Origin: DASREM01 sp035652095
Lineage (GTDB): Bacteria; Acidobacteriota; Terriglobia; Terriglobales; Acidobacteriaceae
Length of the DNA: 64,000 nucleotides
Direction of reading: 5' to 3'
NCBI GenBank assembly: GCA_035652095.1
Contig: DASREM010000056.1
Coordinates: 62,001 to 126,000 of the forward strand
Positions 41,501 to 50,982 of this stretch are shown in pieces (position 1 is the stretch's first letter; every line of letters starts with the position of its first letter). The notes beneath the pieces were generated by a model, which searched no databases, had not been told where the DNA came from, and worked only from the letters and a program-made list of their open reading frames with translations. Position numbers and translations under genes: made by a program.

Positions 41501-41658
41501 ACACTTACGATTGAGGCCCGCACCGGATGTCAGGCGGCTCGTGCGTACAGCTGAGCCGCCATGCTTGTCTCAGGGACGGCCATCGACAGGAGACGCTTCC
41601 GCGCTTCCAAAACCGGGTTCTGCAAATCGCGACATGCGTTGAGAACAGGATTAACCCA

Positions 41659-43821
41659 GTGTCATCCGGCACACCTCGCAACGATACCCGTACTCGACTC
41701 TATCTTCTCGCCGGAATTCTTCTGTTCTGGTCGTTGGTGATCTGTGCCCGCCTGGTCTACCTGCAGATCTTCCGGTACGGAGACTTCGAGCAGCGGGCCC
41801 ATCATCAGCAGCAACGCACCACGGAAGTGGATGCGCCGCGCGGAATCATCTACGATCGCGCGGGCCGCGAGTTGGCGATGTCCATCGCTGTAGATTCCGT
41901 GTTCGCTGTGCCGAGCGACATTCCTGACCTTGCTGGAACGATTTCGCTGATCTCCCGCATCACCAAGTCTGATCCGCGCGAGATTCTTGCCAAGTGCAAA
42001 GCTGCGAAGACATTCTGCTGGGTGGTGAGGAAGGCTGATGCGGAAACCGCGCAGCGGATTCGCTCCCTCAACCTGCGCGGCATCTATTTCCAGAAAGAAT
42101 CCAAACGCTTTTATCCCAAGAACGAAGTTGCGGCTCAGGTGCTTGGCTACGTGGGGATGGACGACGAGGGGCTGAGCGGGATCGAGCGCGAATACAACGA
42201 TCAGCTAAGCGGGAAGCCTGGCCGCATGGTGATCTCGGTCGACGCTCGCCGAAAATGGTTCGGAAGCGTCGAAAAGCAGCCAATTCCCGGGGCCAATGTC
42301 GTTCTCACCATTGATCAGCAGATCCAGTACATTGCCGAGCATGAACTGGCCGCTGCCATGGAACAGACACGTGCGGAAGCCGGAACCGTGATCGTGCAGA
42401 ATCCGCATACCGGTGAAGTCTTAGCGCTGGCGAATTACCCGACCTTCAATCCCAACCTGGCGCGCCAAATCAAGCCCAGCAGCTTGAAAAACCATGCCGT
42501 GAGCGATGTATATGAGCCCGGCTCAACGTTCAAGCTGGTCACGCTCTCCGCCGCTCTCGATGAAAAACTGACGCGCCCGGACGAGGTATTCGATTGCCAG
42601 ATGGGATCGATCGTCATCAACGGCCGGCGCATTCATGATTGGCACCCGTTCGGCATGCTCTCGGTCGCCGACATCCTGGCACACTCAAGCGATGTCGGAG
42701 CCATCAAAGTGGCTTTGCGGCTCGGCGACGAGCGCCTCTACAAATACATTCGTGCTTACGGTTTTGGCCAGCAGACCGGCATTGAACTTCCGGGAGAAAC
42801 CCGTGGCTTGGCCAAACCCCTGAGCCGCTGGTCGAAGGTCTCAATCGGCGCAATCTCGATGGGGCAAGAGATCGGCGTCTCGCCCCTGCAACTGGCGGCG
42901 ATGGTCTCCACTATCGCCAATGACGGGGTGTGGCTACCGGGGCGAATCGTCGCTGCCACCACCCAGCCCCAAAGCGCCCCCCAGATGATCGCGTTTCACC
43001 CCGGCGAAGGCCGTCGAGTCATTTCCCCGCTCACGGCAGCGCAGATGAAGCAAATGATGGAAGGGGTCGTCCTGCACGGAACGGGCAAGAAAGCGATTCT
43101 GGAAGGCTACAGCTCGGCCGGTAAGACCGGCACTGCCCAGAAAGTGGATCCCGCCACGGGAACGTATTCGCGCACGAAGTATATTGCCTCGTTTGCCGGG
43201 TTCGCCCCGGTGAACAATCCCGCCATCACCATCGCGGTGATCCTGGACTCACCGATCGGGGGACACCACGGCGGGGAGGTCGGCGCGCCCGTCTTTCATC
43301 GCATCGCACAGCAGGTCCTTGAATACCTGCATACACCGCATGATGTGGAACTGCCGCCCAGCCGCCAGGTTTTGCTGGCGCAACAGAAAGTCAGAGATCA
43401 GGACCTCGAGGAAGGTTCTCCCGACCATTTGGGCGAGCCCTTGAATATCGCCGAAGCTGGCGGCGGGGACACATTGCTACCTCCATCTGATCCAGTAAAG
43501 CAGGCGCCGGAGGGGTCGGCCCTGGTGCAAGCTGCCATGCGCCAGCGCGACGTGAAACCTGCAGGCACTGTAGAGGAGAAGGGTGCACCTGAACCGCAAA
43601 CGCCGCCCCCGTCCAGCGGGACGGTCGTGCTTGATGTCGAACAAGGCGGGATCGTGGTGCCTTCCTTTATCGGAAAGACCGTGCGGTCCGCCATCGAACT
43701 TGCGCAGGAGAGCGGCCTGGAACTCAATGCCTTGGGCAGCGGAGTCGGCCACGAGCAAACCCCTGTTCCCGGCGCTCACGTAGCCGCTGGGACTCGCATC
43801 ATGGTCAAGTTCGAGCGTTGA
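41659..43821 (+). CDS. ftsI: Division transpeptidase FtsI (PBP3) with PASTA domain
   Basis: The septal peptidoglycan transpeptidase. The 720-residue protein has a membrane helix near residues 15-35, a pedestal domain, a transpeptidase domain with nucleophile S289 in STFK (289-292), S343-S344-D345 in place of the usual SxN, and K489-T-G (SAGKTGTAQK). A linker rich in P, E and A precedes a C-terminal PASTA domain (about 655-720, VVPSFIGKTVRSAIELAQESGLEL). I start at the GTG 41659, since the frame upstream to 41527 lacks a good site. PASTA domains on FtsI are unusual in Proteobacteria but common in Gram-positives and Acidobacteria. Confidence 0.92.
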   Translation: MSSGTPRNDTRTRLYLLAGILLFWSLVICARLVYLQIFRYGDFEQRAHHQQQRTTEVDAPRGIIYDRAGRELAMSIAVDSVFAVPSDIPDLAGTISLISRITKSDPREILAKCKAAKTFCWVVRKADAETAQRIRSLNLRGIYFQKESKRFYPKNEVAAQVLGYVGMDDEGLSGIEREYNDQLSGKPGRMVISVDARRKWFGSVEKQPIPGANVVLTIDQQIQYIAEHELAAAMEQTRAEAGTVIVQNPHTGEVLALANYPTFNPNLARQIKPSSLKNHAVSDVYEPGSTFKLVTLSAALDEKLTRPDEVFDCQMGSIVINGRRIHDWHPFGMLSVADILAHSSDVGAIKVALRLGDERLYKYIRAYGFGQQTGIELPGETRGLAKPLSRWSKVSIGAISMGQEIGVSPLQLAAMVSTIANDGVWLPGRIVAATTQPQSAPQMIAFHPGEGRRVISPLTAAQMKQMMEGVVLHGTGKKAILEGYSSAGKTGTAQKVDPATGTYSRTKYIASFAGFAPVNNPAITIAVILDSPIGGHHGGEVGAPVFHRIAQQVLEYLHTPHDVELPPSRQVLLAQQKVRDQDLEEGSPDHLGEPLNIAEAGGGDTLLPPSDPVKQAPEGSALVQAAMRQRDVKPAGTVEEKGAPEPQTPPPSSGTVVLDVEQGGIVVPSFIGKTVRSAIELAQESGLELNALGSGVGHEQTPVPGAHVAAGTRIMVKFER

Positions 43822-43898
43822 ACCCCTAAACGAAGATGCATGAGCCAACTCTCCCTTTCGGAATAGGGCCATGGTGCAATCCAGCAGCTCCGCTGCCC

Positions 43899-43904
43899 TA
43901 TAAT
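43899..43904 (+). promoter_or_regulatory. Perfect -10 box just before murE
   Basis: TATAAT ends eight bases before the murE ATG at 43913, and there is no ribosome site between. That spacing would place the transcript start at or next to the ATG, as in leaderless genes. No convincing -35 is seen. Confidence 0.4.
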
Positions 43905-43912
43905 TCATCCCA

Positions 43913-45430
43913 ATGACCTTCCAACAGCTCTTGCATGGGGCGGAAATCCTTGCCCTGAGCGGCAATCCGTCTGTTTCCGGATTGGAGTATGACTCTCGCC
44001 GAGTCAAGCCGGGAGACGCGTTCGTGGCCATGCACGGAGAGTCAAGCGACGGGAACAAGTTCATCGATCAGGCCATCGCTGCCGGGGCGGTCGCGATCGT
44101 AAGTGACGACGCGACCCAGACACCGCGGCCGGGAGTAGCCTGGGCCCAGGTGCCACATGGGCGGCGGGCTCTGGCCCGGCTGAGCGCAAACTTCTACAAG
44201 AAACCGGCGGAGAAACTCGCGATTAGCGGCGTCACTGGAACTAATGGCAAGAGCACCACGACGTTCCTCCTTGAATCGATTTTGAAGGCAGCTGGTCGTA
44301 TAGACGCCTTAATAGGGACAATTGAGTATCACGTGGCGGGGAGGGTTTTGCCTGCGCCGCACACAACGCCGGAAGCGCTCGAACTGAACCGGATGTTGGC
44401 TGAAGCTTTGGGGAATGGGGCCACTGAGGCGGTGATGGAAGTCTCATCCCACGCCTTGGCGCAGCAGCGGGTCTATGGAGTCCCATTCGATGTAGCAGTG
44501 TTCACCAACTTGACGCGCGATCACCTCGATTATCACCACACCATGGACGAGTATTTCGCCTCCAAGCGGATCCTGTTTGAGGCGTGCGGTACCGAGCCGC
44601 CGCGGGTGGCGGCGCTCAATATGGACGACGAGTATGGGCGCGAACTGATGAAGATGAGCAAAAAACTCGGATCAACGGTTCTTACCTACGGACTGGCCAC
44701 AGGTGATTACCATGCGCAGAAGCTCGAAATTGGGCCACGAGGCTCGCGCTTCGATCTAATGACTCCGGAAGGAGTGATTCCCCTGTTTACGTCCCTGATC
44801 GGGAAGGTGAACGTGTACAACGTGATTGCCGCATGCGCCGCGGCGCATGCGCGGAATTGTGATCGGGGTGCGATCGAAAGCGGAGTCGCAAACCTGGCCC
44901 GGGTTCCCGGACGCTTTGAGCGGGTGGAGTGCCAGCAGCCATTTACAGTTGTCGTGGATTACGCGCACACCGACGATGCGCTTCGCAACCTGACCGCCCT
45001 CGCCCGCGAATTTGTTCAGCAAGCGGGAACGCGAGGAAAAGTGATTACCGTCTTCGGATGCGGCGGCGATCGCGACCGGTCCAAGCGTCCCTTCATGGGC
45101 GAGGCCGCCGGCCGGGGCAGTGATTTCGTGGTTCTGACGTCGGACAACCCTCGCAGCGAAGATCGGCTGGCCATTATGAATGACGCGATGGTCGGGCTGC
45201 AGCGCTCCGGAGCCAAGTACAAGATGGAGCCAGACCGGCAAAAGGCAATCGCTCTGGCAGTCGGAGAGGCCAGACCAGGAGATATTGTGCTGATTGCCGG
45301 TAAAGGGCACGAAAAGGTGCAGATCACCCGCGAAGGCGCGGTCCCGTTCGATGACGTCGAAGTCGCACGCTCGGTTCTTCGCTCTGCCGGATACAATTGT
45401 GAAGCTGCGCAGGCAGGAAGTGGACGATGA
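43913..45430 (+). CDS. murE: UDP-MurNAc-tripeptide synthetase MurE (meso-DAP type)
   Basis: MurE adds the third residue of the stem peptide. The 505-residue protein has the ATP loop GVTGTNGKSTTT (about 107-118), TNLTRDHLDYH, and DNPRSED near residue 410. The DNPR motif is diagnostic for meso-diaminopimelate as substrate, so the wall is of the DAP type. The stop overlaps the murF start (ATGA). No ribosome site is visible before the ATG, but a TATAAT lies eight bases upstream. Confidence 0.95.
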   Translation: MTFQQLLHGAEILALSGNPSVSGLEYDSRRVKPGDAFVAMHGESSDGNKFIDQAIAAGAVAIVSDDATQTPRPGVAWAQVPHGRRALARLSANFYKKPAEKLAISGVTGTNGKSTTTFLLESILKAAGRIDALIGTIEYHVAGRVLPAPHTTPEALELNRMLAEALGNGATEAVMEVSSHALAQQRVYGVPFDVAVFTNLTRDHLDYHHTMDEYFASKRILFEACGTEPPRVAALNMDDEYGRELMKMSKKLGSTVLTYGLATGDYHAQKLEIGPRGSRFDLMTPEGVIPLFTSLIGKVNVYNVIAACAAAHARNCDRGAIESGVANLARVPGRFERVECQQPFTVVVDYAHTDDALRNLTALAREFVQQAGTRGKVITVFGCGGDRDRSKRPFMGEAAGRGSDFVVLTSDNPRSEDRLAIMNDAMVGLQRSGAKYKMEPDRQKAIALAVGEARPGDIVLIAGKGHEKVQITREGAVPFDDVEVARSVLRSAGYNCEAAQAGSGR

Positions 45431-46812
45431 AACTTGCCCTCTGCCGGATCGCAGGCTTTGTATCGGGTTCGGGCAAGTTCGATCCAGACGCTATCGCCAC
45501 CGGGTATTCCATTGATTCGCGCAGCCTGCGACCCGGCGAGCTTTTCTTCGCGGTCAAAGGCGAAAAGCTGGATGGACATGACTTTGTCCTCCAGGCACTG
45601 CAGCGTGGAGCAGTCGCCGCGGTCATCCGCAGGGACCAATCCAACCGCTTTCCAGACTTATCAAAGCTGATCCTGGTTGACGACACGCTGGTTGCGCTGC
45701 AAACGCTGGCCAGCGCAGTCCGCCGCCTCTGGGGCAAGACCCTGGTCGGTGTTACCGGATCAGCCGGAAAGACGACGACCAAAGAGGCGATTGCGCATGT
45801 GCTCTCGAGCCGTTTCCGGGTGCTCAAATCCGAGGGCAATTTCAACAACCATTTCGGATTACCGCTGATGCTGCTCAAACTCGAGACGGGTCACGACATT
45901 GCCGTAATCGAGATGGGCATGTCGCATGCAGGGGAGATCGCAGCCTTGGCCAAACTGGCGCAACCTGAAATCGGAGTCGTCACCAACGTGGGCCCGGTGC
46001 ACCTGGAGTTCTTCAATTCGGTAGCCGACATCGCACGCGCCAAATATGAACTCGTGGAATCTCTGCCCGGCAACGGTAGTGCAATCCTGAACGCGGATGA
46101 CGAGTTCGTTTCACAGTTTGGACGCGACTTTCGCGGGAAGGTTGTGATGTATGGTCTGAAGGCGTCCGCGGATGTTCGCGTCGAAAACATCCAGCCACGC
46201 AGTCCGGTAGGGTCCAATTTCGAGGTGGTGGTAGGCAGTTGCCGCGAAGCGGCGAGTCTGCCGCTCGTGGGCAGGCACAATGTACATAATGCCCTCGCGG
46301 CGGTTGCGGCCGGCATCGAACGGGGTTTGACTCCCTCCGAGTGCGTTGCTGCGCTGGCGACCCTGGACCCAGCCGACAAAAGAGGACAGGTTCTCCAACT
46401 GGGCAACATTACAGTGGTCAACGATTGCTACAATTCCAATCCGAAAGCGCTAGATGCGATGGTGGACGCCCTGGCGGCTATGCCGGCCAAGCGCAGGATC
46501 GTCGTCGCCGGTGAAATGTTGGAATTAGGGGAGGCAGGGACGCAGTTGCATCGCCAAAGCGGGGAGCACATCGCAGAAAAGAACGTCAGTTTGCTGCTGG
46601 GAGTTCGTGGTCTGGCTCAGCACATGGTGAATGCGGCGCGCGGCCGCGGCCTTTCGGCGGAATTTGTGAACACTCCTGAAGAAGCGGGAGAGTGGCTAGC
46701 GCGAGAGGCGCGCGACGGGGACGTTGTGCTGCTGAAGGCCTCTCGCGGGGTGAAGCTGGAAAAGGCTCTGGAAGTCTGGAAGCAGAAGTCGTCGTTGTCT
46801 GCGCGTCGTTGA
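45427..46812 (+). CDS. murF: UDP-MurNAc-pentapeptide synthetase MurF
   Basis: MurF adds D-Ala-D-Ala to the UDP-MurNAc-tripeptide. The 461-residue protein has the P-loop GVTGSAGKTTTKEAI (about 109-123), the N-terminal SIDSRSLRPGELFFAVKGE typical of MurF, NFNNHFGLPLMLL, and VVNDCYNSNPKALDAMVDAL. The ATG overlaps the murE stop by four bases. A GGAAG site lies six bases upstream. Length and order are normal for the cluster. Confidence 0.95.
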   Translation: MKLALCRIAGFVSGSGKFDPDAIATGYSIDSRSLRPGELFFAVKGEKLDGHDFVLQALQRGAVAAVIRRDQSNRFPDLSKLILVDDTLVALQTLASAVRRLWGKTLVGVTGSAGKTTTKEAIAHVLSSRFRVLKSEGNFNNHFGLPLMLLKLETGHDIAVIEMGMSHAGEIAALAKLAQPEIGVVTNVGPVHLEFFNSVADIARAKYELVESLPGNGSAILNADDEFVSQFGRDFRGKVVMYGLKASADVRVENIQPRSPVGSNFEVVVGSCREAASLPLVGRHNVHNALAAVAAGIERGLTPSECVAALATLDPADKRGQVLQLGNITVVNDCYNSNPKALDAMVDALAAMPAKRRIVVAGEMLELGEAGTQLHRQSGEHIAEKNVSLLLGVRGLAQHMVNAARGRGLSAEFVNTPEEAGEWLAREARDGDVVLLKASRGVKLEKALEVWKQKSSLSARR

Positions 46813-46854
46813 GGGCGGGAACTTGAGACCCGAGTATTAATCCACGGAGGCGGA

Positions 46855-47988
46855 TTGCTTTATTGGCTGCTGTACCTGAAGCTGTTTCACTATTTTCCGC
46901 CGTTCCGGATTTTCCGTTATCTGACGTTTCGCACGGCCTTCGCCAGTCTGACCGCATTGTTCACTGGCCTCATCGTTGGTCCGCTGGTGATCGGACGACT
47001 GCGCGAGTTCCAGATTGGCCAGTACATCCGCGAAGAAGGGCCGCAAGCGCACCAGAAAAAGGCCGGTACACCCACCATGGGTGGACTGCTGATTGCGATC
47101 TCCATCGTAGTCCCCACCTTGCTTTGGGCGGACCTCTCAAACCGGTTCGTTTGGATCGCGATCCTTTCTACTTGTGCCTTCGCGGCGATCGGGTTTACCG
47201 ACGATTACATCAAGGTCGTCCATCGCCGCAACCTTGGACTGACCGCGAGGGCCAAACTTGGGCTGCAGATCGGCACCAGCATTCTGATTGCGGTCGTGCT
47301 GATTGCGATGCAAACGGTGGGCATGTACTCCACGAAGCTGATGGTGCCATTCTTCAAGCAGTTTCGGCCGGACCTGGTGATCGAGAAGGTCGCGGCCAAT
47401 CCGCACTGGTGGCCTCTCGCCTTTCTGCCGTTTATCGCCTTTGTGGTGCTGGTCATCGTGGGTGCGAGCAACGCCGTCAACCTCACCGATGGACTTGACG
47501 GCCTGGCCATCGGATGCACTGTGATTGCGGCTGGAGCTCTGGCGGTGCTTACTTACGTCAGTGGACATGCCACCTTTGCCGCCTATCTGGAATTACAGCG
47601 CATGCCCCAGGTCGGCGAGCTGACGATTTTCTGCGGCGCCATGGTGGGGGCGGCCATCGGCTTCCTCTGGTACAACGCCCATCCTGCCGAGGTTTTTATG
47701 GGCGACGTAGGATCGCTCGCCCTGGGCGGGGCCATCGGCACCGTGGCGGTCATGATTAAGCAAGAGCTTCTGCTGCCTTTCATTGGCGGAGTCTTCGTAA
47801 TCGAGGCGCTATCAGTCATAATCCAGGTCGGCTCGTACAAGCTTCGAAAGAAACGTGTATTCAAGATGGCGCCCCTGCATCATCACTTTGAATTGCTGGG
47901 CTGGTCAGAGTCGAAGGTGATTGTGCGCTTCTGGATTGCCAGCCTCATCTTCGCGCTGTTTGCGCTGACTACGCTGAAGCTCAGGTAG
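46855..47988 (+). CDS. mraY: Phospho-MurNAc-pentapeptide transferase MraY
   Basis: MraY makes lipid I on undecaprenyl phosphate. The 377-residue membrane protein has ten helices and the family sites HQKKAGTPTMGGLL, FTDDYIKV, NLTDGLDGLAIG, FMGDVGSLALGG and PLHHHFELLGW, which include the Mg2+ and substrate aspartates. The start is a TTG at 46855 with GGAGG four bases upstream; no ATG or GTG gives the normal N-terminus. Downstream murD starts after 11 bases. Confidence 0.95.
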   Translation: MLYWLLYLKLFHYFPPFRIFRYLTFRTAFASLTALFTGLIVGPLVIGRLREFQIGQYIREEGPQAHQKKAGTPTMGGLLIAISIVVPTLLWADLSNRFVWIAILSTCAFAAIGFTDDYIKVVHRRNLGLTARAKLGLQIGTSILIAVVLIAMQTVGMYSTKLMVPFFKQFRPDLVIEKVAANPHWWPLAFLPFIAFVVLVIVGASNAVNLTDGLDGLAIGCTVIAAGALAVLTYVSGHATFAAYLELQRMPQVGELTIFCGAMVGAAIGFLWYNAHPAEVFMGDVGSLALGGAIGTVAVMIKQELLLPFIGGVFVIEALSVIIQVGSYKLRKKRVFKMAPLHHHFELLGWSESKVIVRFWIASLIFALFALTTLKLR

Positions 47989-47999
47989 GAATCGTCTCT

Positions 48000-49361
48000 G
48001 TGGATCTGAATAACAAACGCGTGCTGGTCGTCGGGCTGGGCAAATCGGGCATAGCCTCCGCACTCTTCTTAAAGGCGCGAGGCGCCCTGGTCACGGTTTC
48101 TGATACCAAAAGTCCGGATGAATTGCGCGATGAAATTCCCCAGCTTCTGGATCAGGGAATTGTCGTCGAGACCGGCGGGCATGGCGAGCGAACATTTCGC
48201 GGGCAAGACCTGATCGTGGTAAGCCCGGGCGTCCCGGTGGATGCCGCGCCGCTGGTTCAAGCGCGGGCCCTTGGCGAGTCGGTGATTGGCGAGATCGAAC
48301 TTGCCGCGCAATTCTTGCGAGGAACGATTGTCGCTATCACAGGCTCCAATGGGAAGACCACAACCACAACCCTGGCCGGTGAAATCATTGCGGCAGGTGG
48401 GTTCCCAACTTTAGTGGGCGGGAACATCGGCACGCCGGCAATCTCCTTGGCCGACCGCACTACTCCGGAAACTTTTACGGTGCTCGAAGTTTCGAGTTTC
48501 CAACTGGAAACCATTCAGACCTTCCGTGCGAAAATTGCGGTGATCCTGAACATTACTCCCGATCACCTGGATCGCCACCGGACGTTCGCCGCCTATGCCG
48601 ATGCCAAAGCTCGCATTTTCGAAAACCAGAAAGGCGAAGACTACGCCGTTCTCAACGCGGATGATCCTGCGTGCATCGCCCTGGAATCCCGAGTTAAAGC
48701 CCCTCTGTACTGGTTCAGCCGCCAAAAAGAAGTCCGGCAAGGTGCCTTCGTCCAGGAAGGACGCATTCTGTTCCGCGATGCGAGCAGCCAGAGCGAAATC
48801 ATGCCGGTCTCGGAGATTCCCCTGAAGGGATCGCATAACGTCGAGAATGTTCTTGCGGGAGTCTGCATCGGGGTGTTAGCGGGCTGTCCAACTCAGCGAA
48901 TTCGAGACACCATTCGGGCCTTTAAAGCTGTCGAACACCGCCTGGAATATGTGGCAACAGTAAAGGGAGTGGAGTACTACAACGATTCCAAGGCCACGAA
49001 TGTGGATGCGACAATCAAGGCGCTGGAATCGTTCCCCGGCAACCTGCACCTGATTCTCGGAGGTAAAGACAAAGGCAGCGATTACACCGTGTTGAACGAC
49101 TTGCTTCGCTCGAGAGTCAAACGTGTTTACACGATCGGAGCGGCGGCGTCAAAAATCGAGTCGCAGATCAAGGGCGCAGCCGAAATAGTTCAGGCTGAGA
49201 CTTTGGAGAATGCGATCAAAAGCGCATCCTCCGCGGCAGTTCCCGGCGATATTGTTTTATTGGCCCCCGCTTGCGCCAGCTTTGATCAGTTCAAGAGCTA
49301 CGAACATCGCGGGCGCGTCTTCAAGGAACTTGTCGGAAGACTGCAAGACGGCAGGCATTGA
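48000..49361 (+). CDS. murD: UDP-MurNAc-L-alanine:D-glutamate ligase MurD
   Basis: MurD adds D-glutamate to UDP-MurNAc-L-Ala. The 453-residue protein starts with a Rossmann-type motif (RVLVVGLGKSGIASA), has the ATP loop AITGSNGKTTTT (about 113-124), NITPDHLDRH, and VEYYNDSKATNVDATIKALES, which fits MurD. The start is GTG at 48000. A short gap of about 100 bases separates it from ftsW. Confidence 0.95.
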   Translation: MDLNNKRVLVVGLGKSGIASALFLKARGALVTVSDTKSPDELRDEIPQLLDQGIVVETGGHGERTFRGQDLIVVSPGVPVDAAPLVQARALGESVIGEIELAAQFLRGTIVAITGSNGKTTTTTLAGEIIAAGGFPTLVGGNIGTPAISLADRTTPETFTVLEVSSFQLETIQTFRAKIAVILNITPDHLDRHRTFAAYADAKARIFENQKGEDYAVLNADDPACIALESRVKAPLYWFSRQKEVRQGAFVQEGRILFRDASSQSEIMPVSEIPLKGSHNVENVLAGVCIGVLAGCPTQRIRDTIRAFKAVEHRLEYVATVKGVEYYNDSKATNVDATIKALESFPGNLHLILGGKDKGSDYTVLNDLLRSRVKRVYTIGAAASKIESQIKGAAEIVQAETLENAIKSASSAAVPGDIVLLAPACASFDQFKSYEHRGRVFKELVGRLQDGRH

Positions 49362-49464
49362 GGTTGCCGCCTTCGCACCCGAACCTAAGTAGTAAATTCT
49401 GCCCGGAAATTCACAGCGAATATCCCTGCTCGTTCATGCCGGCCCGTGATGGAATGAACCTTCG

Positions 49465-50556
49465 ATGGCCAAGCGCGTCAGCGTCGATCGTTGGTTATTT
49501 ACCGTTACTCTGCTCCTGATGTTTGTCGGCCTGGTCATGGTCTTCAGCGCTTCTGCGGTGATGGCGAGGGAGCGCTACGGCTCAGGTTACACGTTCCTGT
49601 TCCGCCAGCTTGCCTGGGCCGTGGGCGGCATCGTGGTGATGGTGATCGCGATGAAGTTGGATTACAAGCGATATAAACACCCGGCCGTCGTCTTTTCCCT
49701 GCTCGGCCTGACCACGCTGATGCTGATCTCGGTTTTCTTTCTCGACCGTGCACATCATACCCATCGCTGGATGCACTGGGGCATCTTCTCCTTCCAGCCA
49801 TCGGAGATGGCAAAGCCGGCGCTGATCCTGTTCCTCGCCTACTTTCTTGAGAACCGTACGCAATTCATGCATGACTGGCGCAATACGCTGGTTCCGGCAA
49901 TCATCCCGACTTGCGTCTTTCTGGCGTTGATTGTCTTCCAACCCGACCTCGGGACCGCCATCGCCTGCGCCGCAATCACCGGTTGCATTCTGTTTGTGGC
50001 GGGCCTCGACCTGCGGTATCTCGCCTATGCCTTCGCGGCCTCTCTTCTCCCGCTTTATTTTCTGATTTTCCACGTCGCTTACCGGCGGGATCGGATCCTG
50101 GCTTTCCTTGATCCTTATTCCGACCCTCAGGGACGCGGGTTCCACATTATTCAATCGCTGATCGCAGTCAGTACCGGCGGCATCACCGGCCTGGGGCTGA
50201 TGGAAGGGAAGCAGAAACTGTTTTACTTGCCGGAGCCGCACACGGACTTCATCTTTGCGGTTACAGCGGAAGAGTTGGGCCTGCTGGGCTCGCTGATCGT
50301 AGTGACGCTGTTTGCGATCTTCTTGTGGCGAGGCACCCGCACAGCCCTGCGCACGAATGATATGTTCGGGCGCTTTCTCGCGGTGGGCATCACCAGTATG
50401 GTGGTCGTGCAGGCCTTCATCAATATCAGCGTGGTGCTGGGGTTGATGCCGACCAAGGGCATACCACTCCCATTCGTTTCCTACGGTGGATCGTCCTTGT
50501 TTATCACGCTGGCGTGTGTCGGAGTGTTGCTGAATGTCACCAAGCAGGCGGAGTGA
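49465..50556 (+). CDS. ftsW: Division glycosyltransferase FtsW
   Basis: A SEDS-family polytopic membrane protein that polymerises septal glycan with FtsI. The 363-residue protein shows FSASAVMARE near the first helix, the FQPSEMAKPALI and FQPDLGTA blocks, YSDPQGRGFHIIQSLIAVSTGGITGLGL, and GLMPTKGIPLPFVSYGGSSLF at the C-terminus. All are diagnostic. The usual next gene murG follows only after an inverted insertion of about 1.1 kb, so ftsW is the last gene in its transcript segment. Confidence 0.95.
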   Translation: MAKRVSVDRWLFTVTLLLMFVGLVMVFSASAVMARERYGSGYTFLFRQLAWAVGGIVVMVIAMKLDYKRYKHPAVVFSLLGLTTLMLISVFFLDRAHHTHRWMHWGIFSFQPSEMAKPALILFLAYFLENRTQFMHDWRNTLVPAIIPTCVFLALIVFQPDLGTAIACAAITGCILFVAGLDLRYLAYAFAASLLPLYFLIFHVAYRRDRILAFLDPYSDPQGRGFHIIQSLIAVSTGGITGLGLMEGKQKLFYLPEPHTDFIFAVTAEELGLLGSLIVVTLFAIFLWRGTRTALRTNDMFGRFLAVGITSMVVVQAFINISVVLGLMPTKGIPLPFVSYGGSSLFITLACVGVLLNVTKQAE

Positions 50557-50966
50557 TCAGTTGACGGTGTATCGAACACACCCGTTTCGACTTTTCCTCC
50601 TCGCTTCACCTGCACAAACAGCCTGTAATCACCAGACTCCGGGAATCCATGGGGAAACCAGACCTGCGCAGGCATCGCCGTGGAGTGGGACATGGTTCAA
50701 GTCGTGCCCAGGTCTTTCTACGCGACATCAGGCGCAGCCATGGGCACAGAGCCTGCCGGATGGACATCTGCGAATACCTGCCCATCCGCGCGAACGAAGA
50801 CGGCATGTCCCATCATCCCCATGTAAGGCTCGAGGTCGTTTACCGGCTTACCGTCTTTATCAACGACTCGGAATGTGAACCACGCTGGCCTACCGGCATT
50901 TTGCGTTGACGAGTCGCGCTCCCAGGTCATGCTGCTGCCGTCCGGCAACGCAGACGTGCCACTTGA
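50557..50966 (-). pseudogene. Decayed gene remnant with two in-frame stop codons
   Basis: One minus-strand frame carries protein-like sequence on both sides of a TAG (50718-50720) and a TGA (50697-50699). The upstream part reads AWFTFRVVDKDGKPVNDLEPYMGM, then GHAVFVRADGQVFADVHPAGSV; the downstream part reads PAQVWFPHGFPESGDYRLFVQVKRGGKVETGVF. I recall this as the C-terminal domain of exported proteins seen in Acidobacteria, though that rests on memory. The N-terminal part is missing, because the frame runs straight into the end of the methyltransferase gene. Truncation plus two nonsense codons points to a dead remnant. Confidence 0.6.
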
Positions 50967-50982
50967 CTGGGAAACTACGCTG

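Noticed and set aside
50534..50909. Plus-strand frames across the ftsW-murG gap
   Set aside because: The protein-like signal there is on the minus strand (the decayed gene); the plus-strand frames are shadows.
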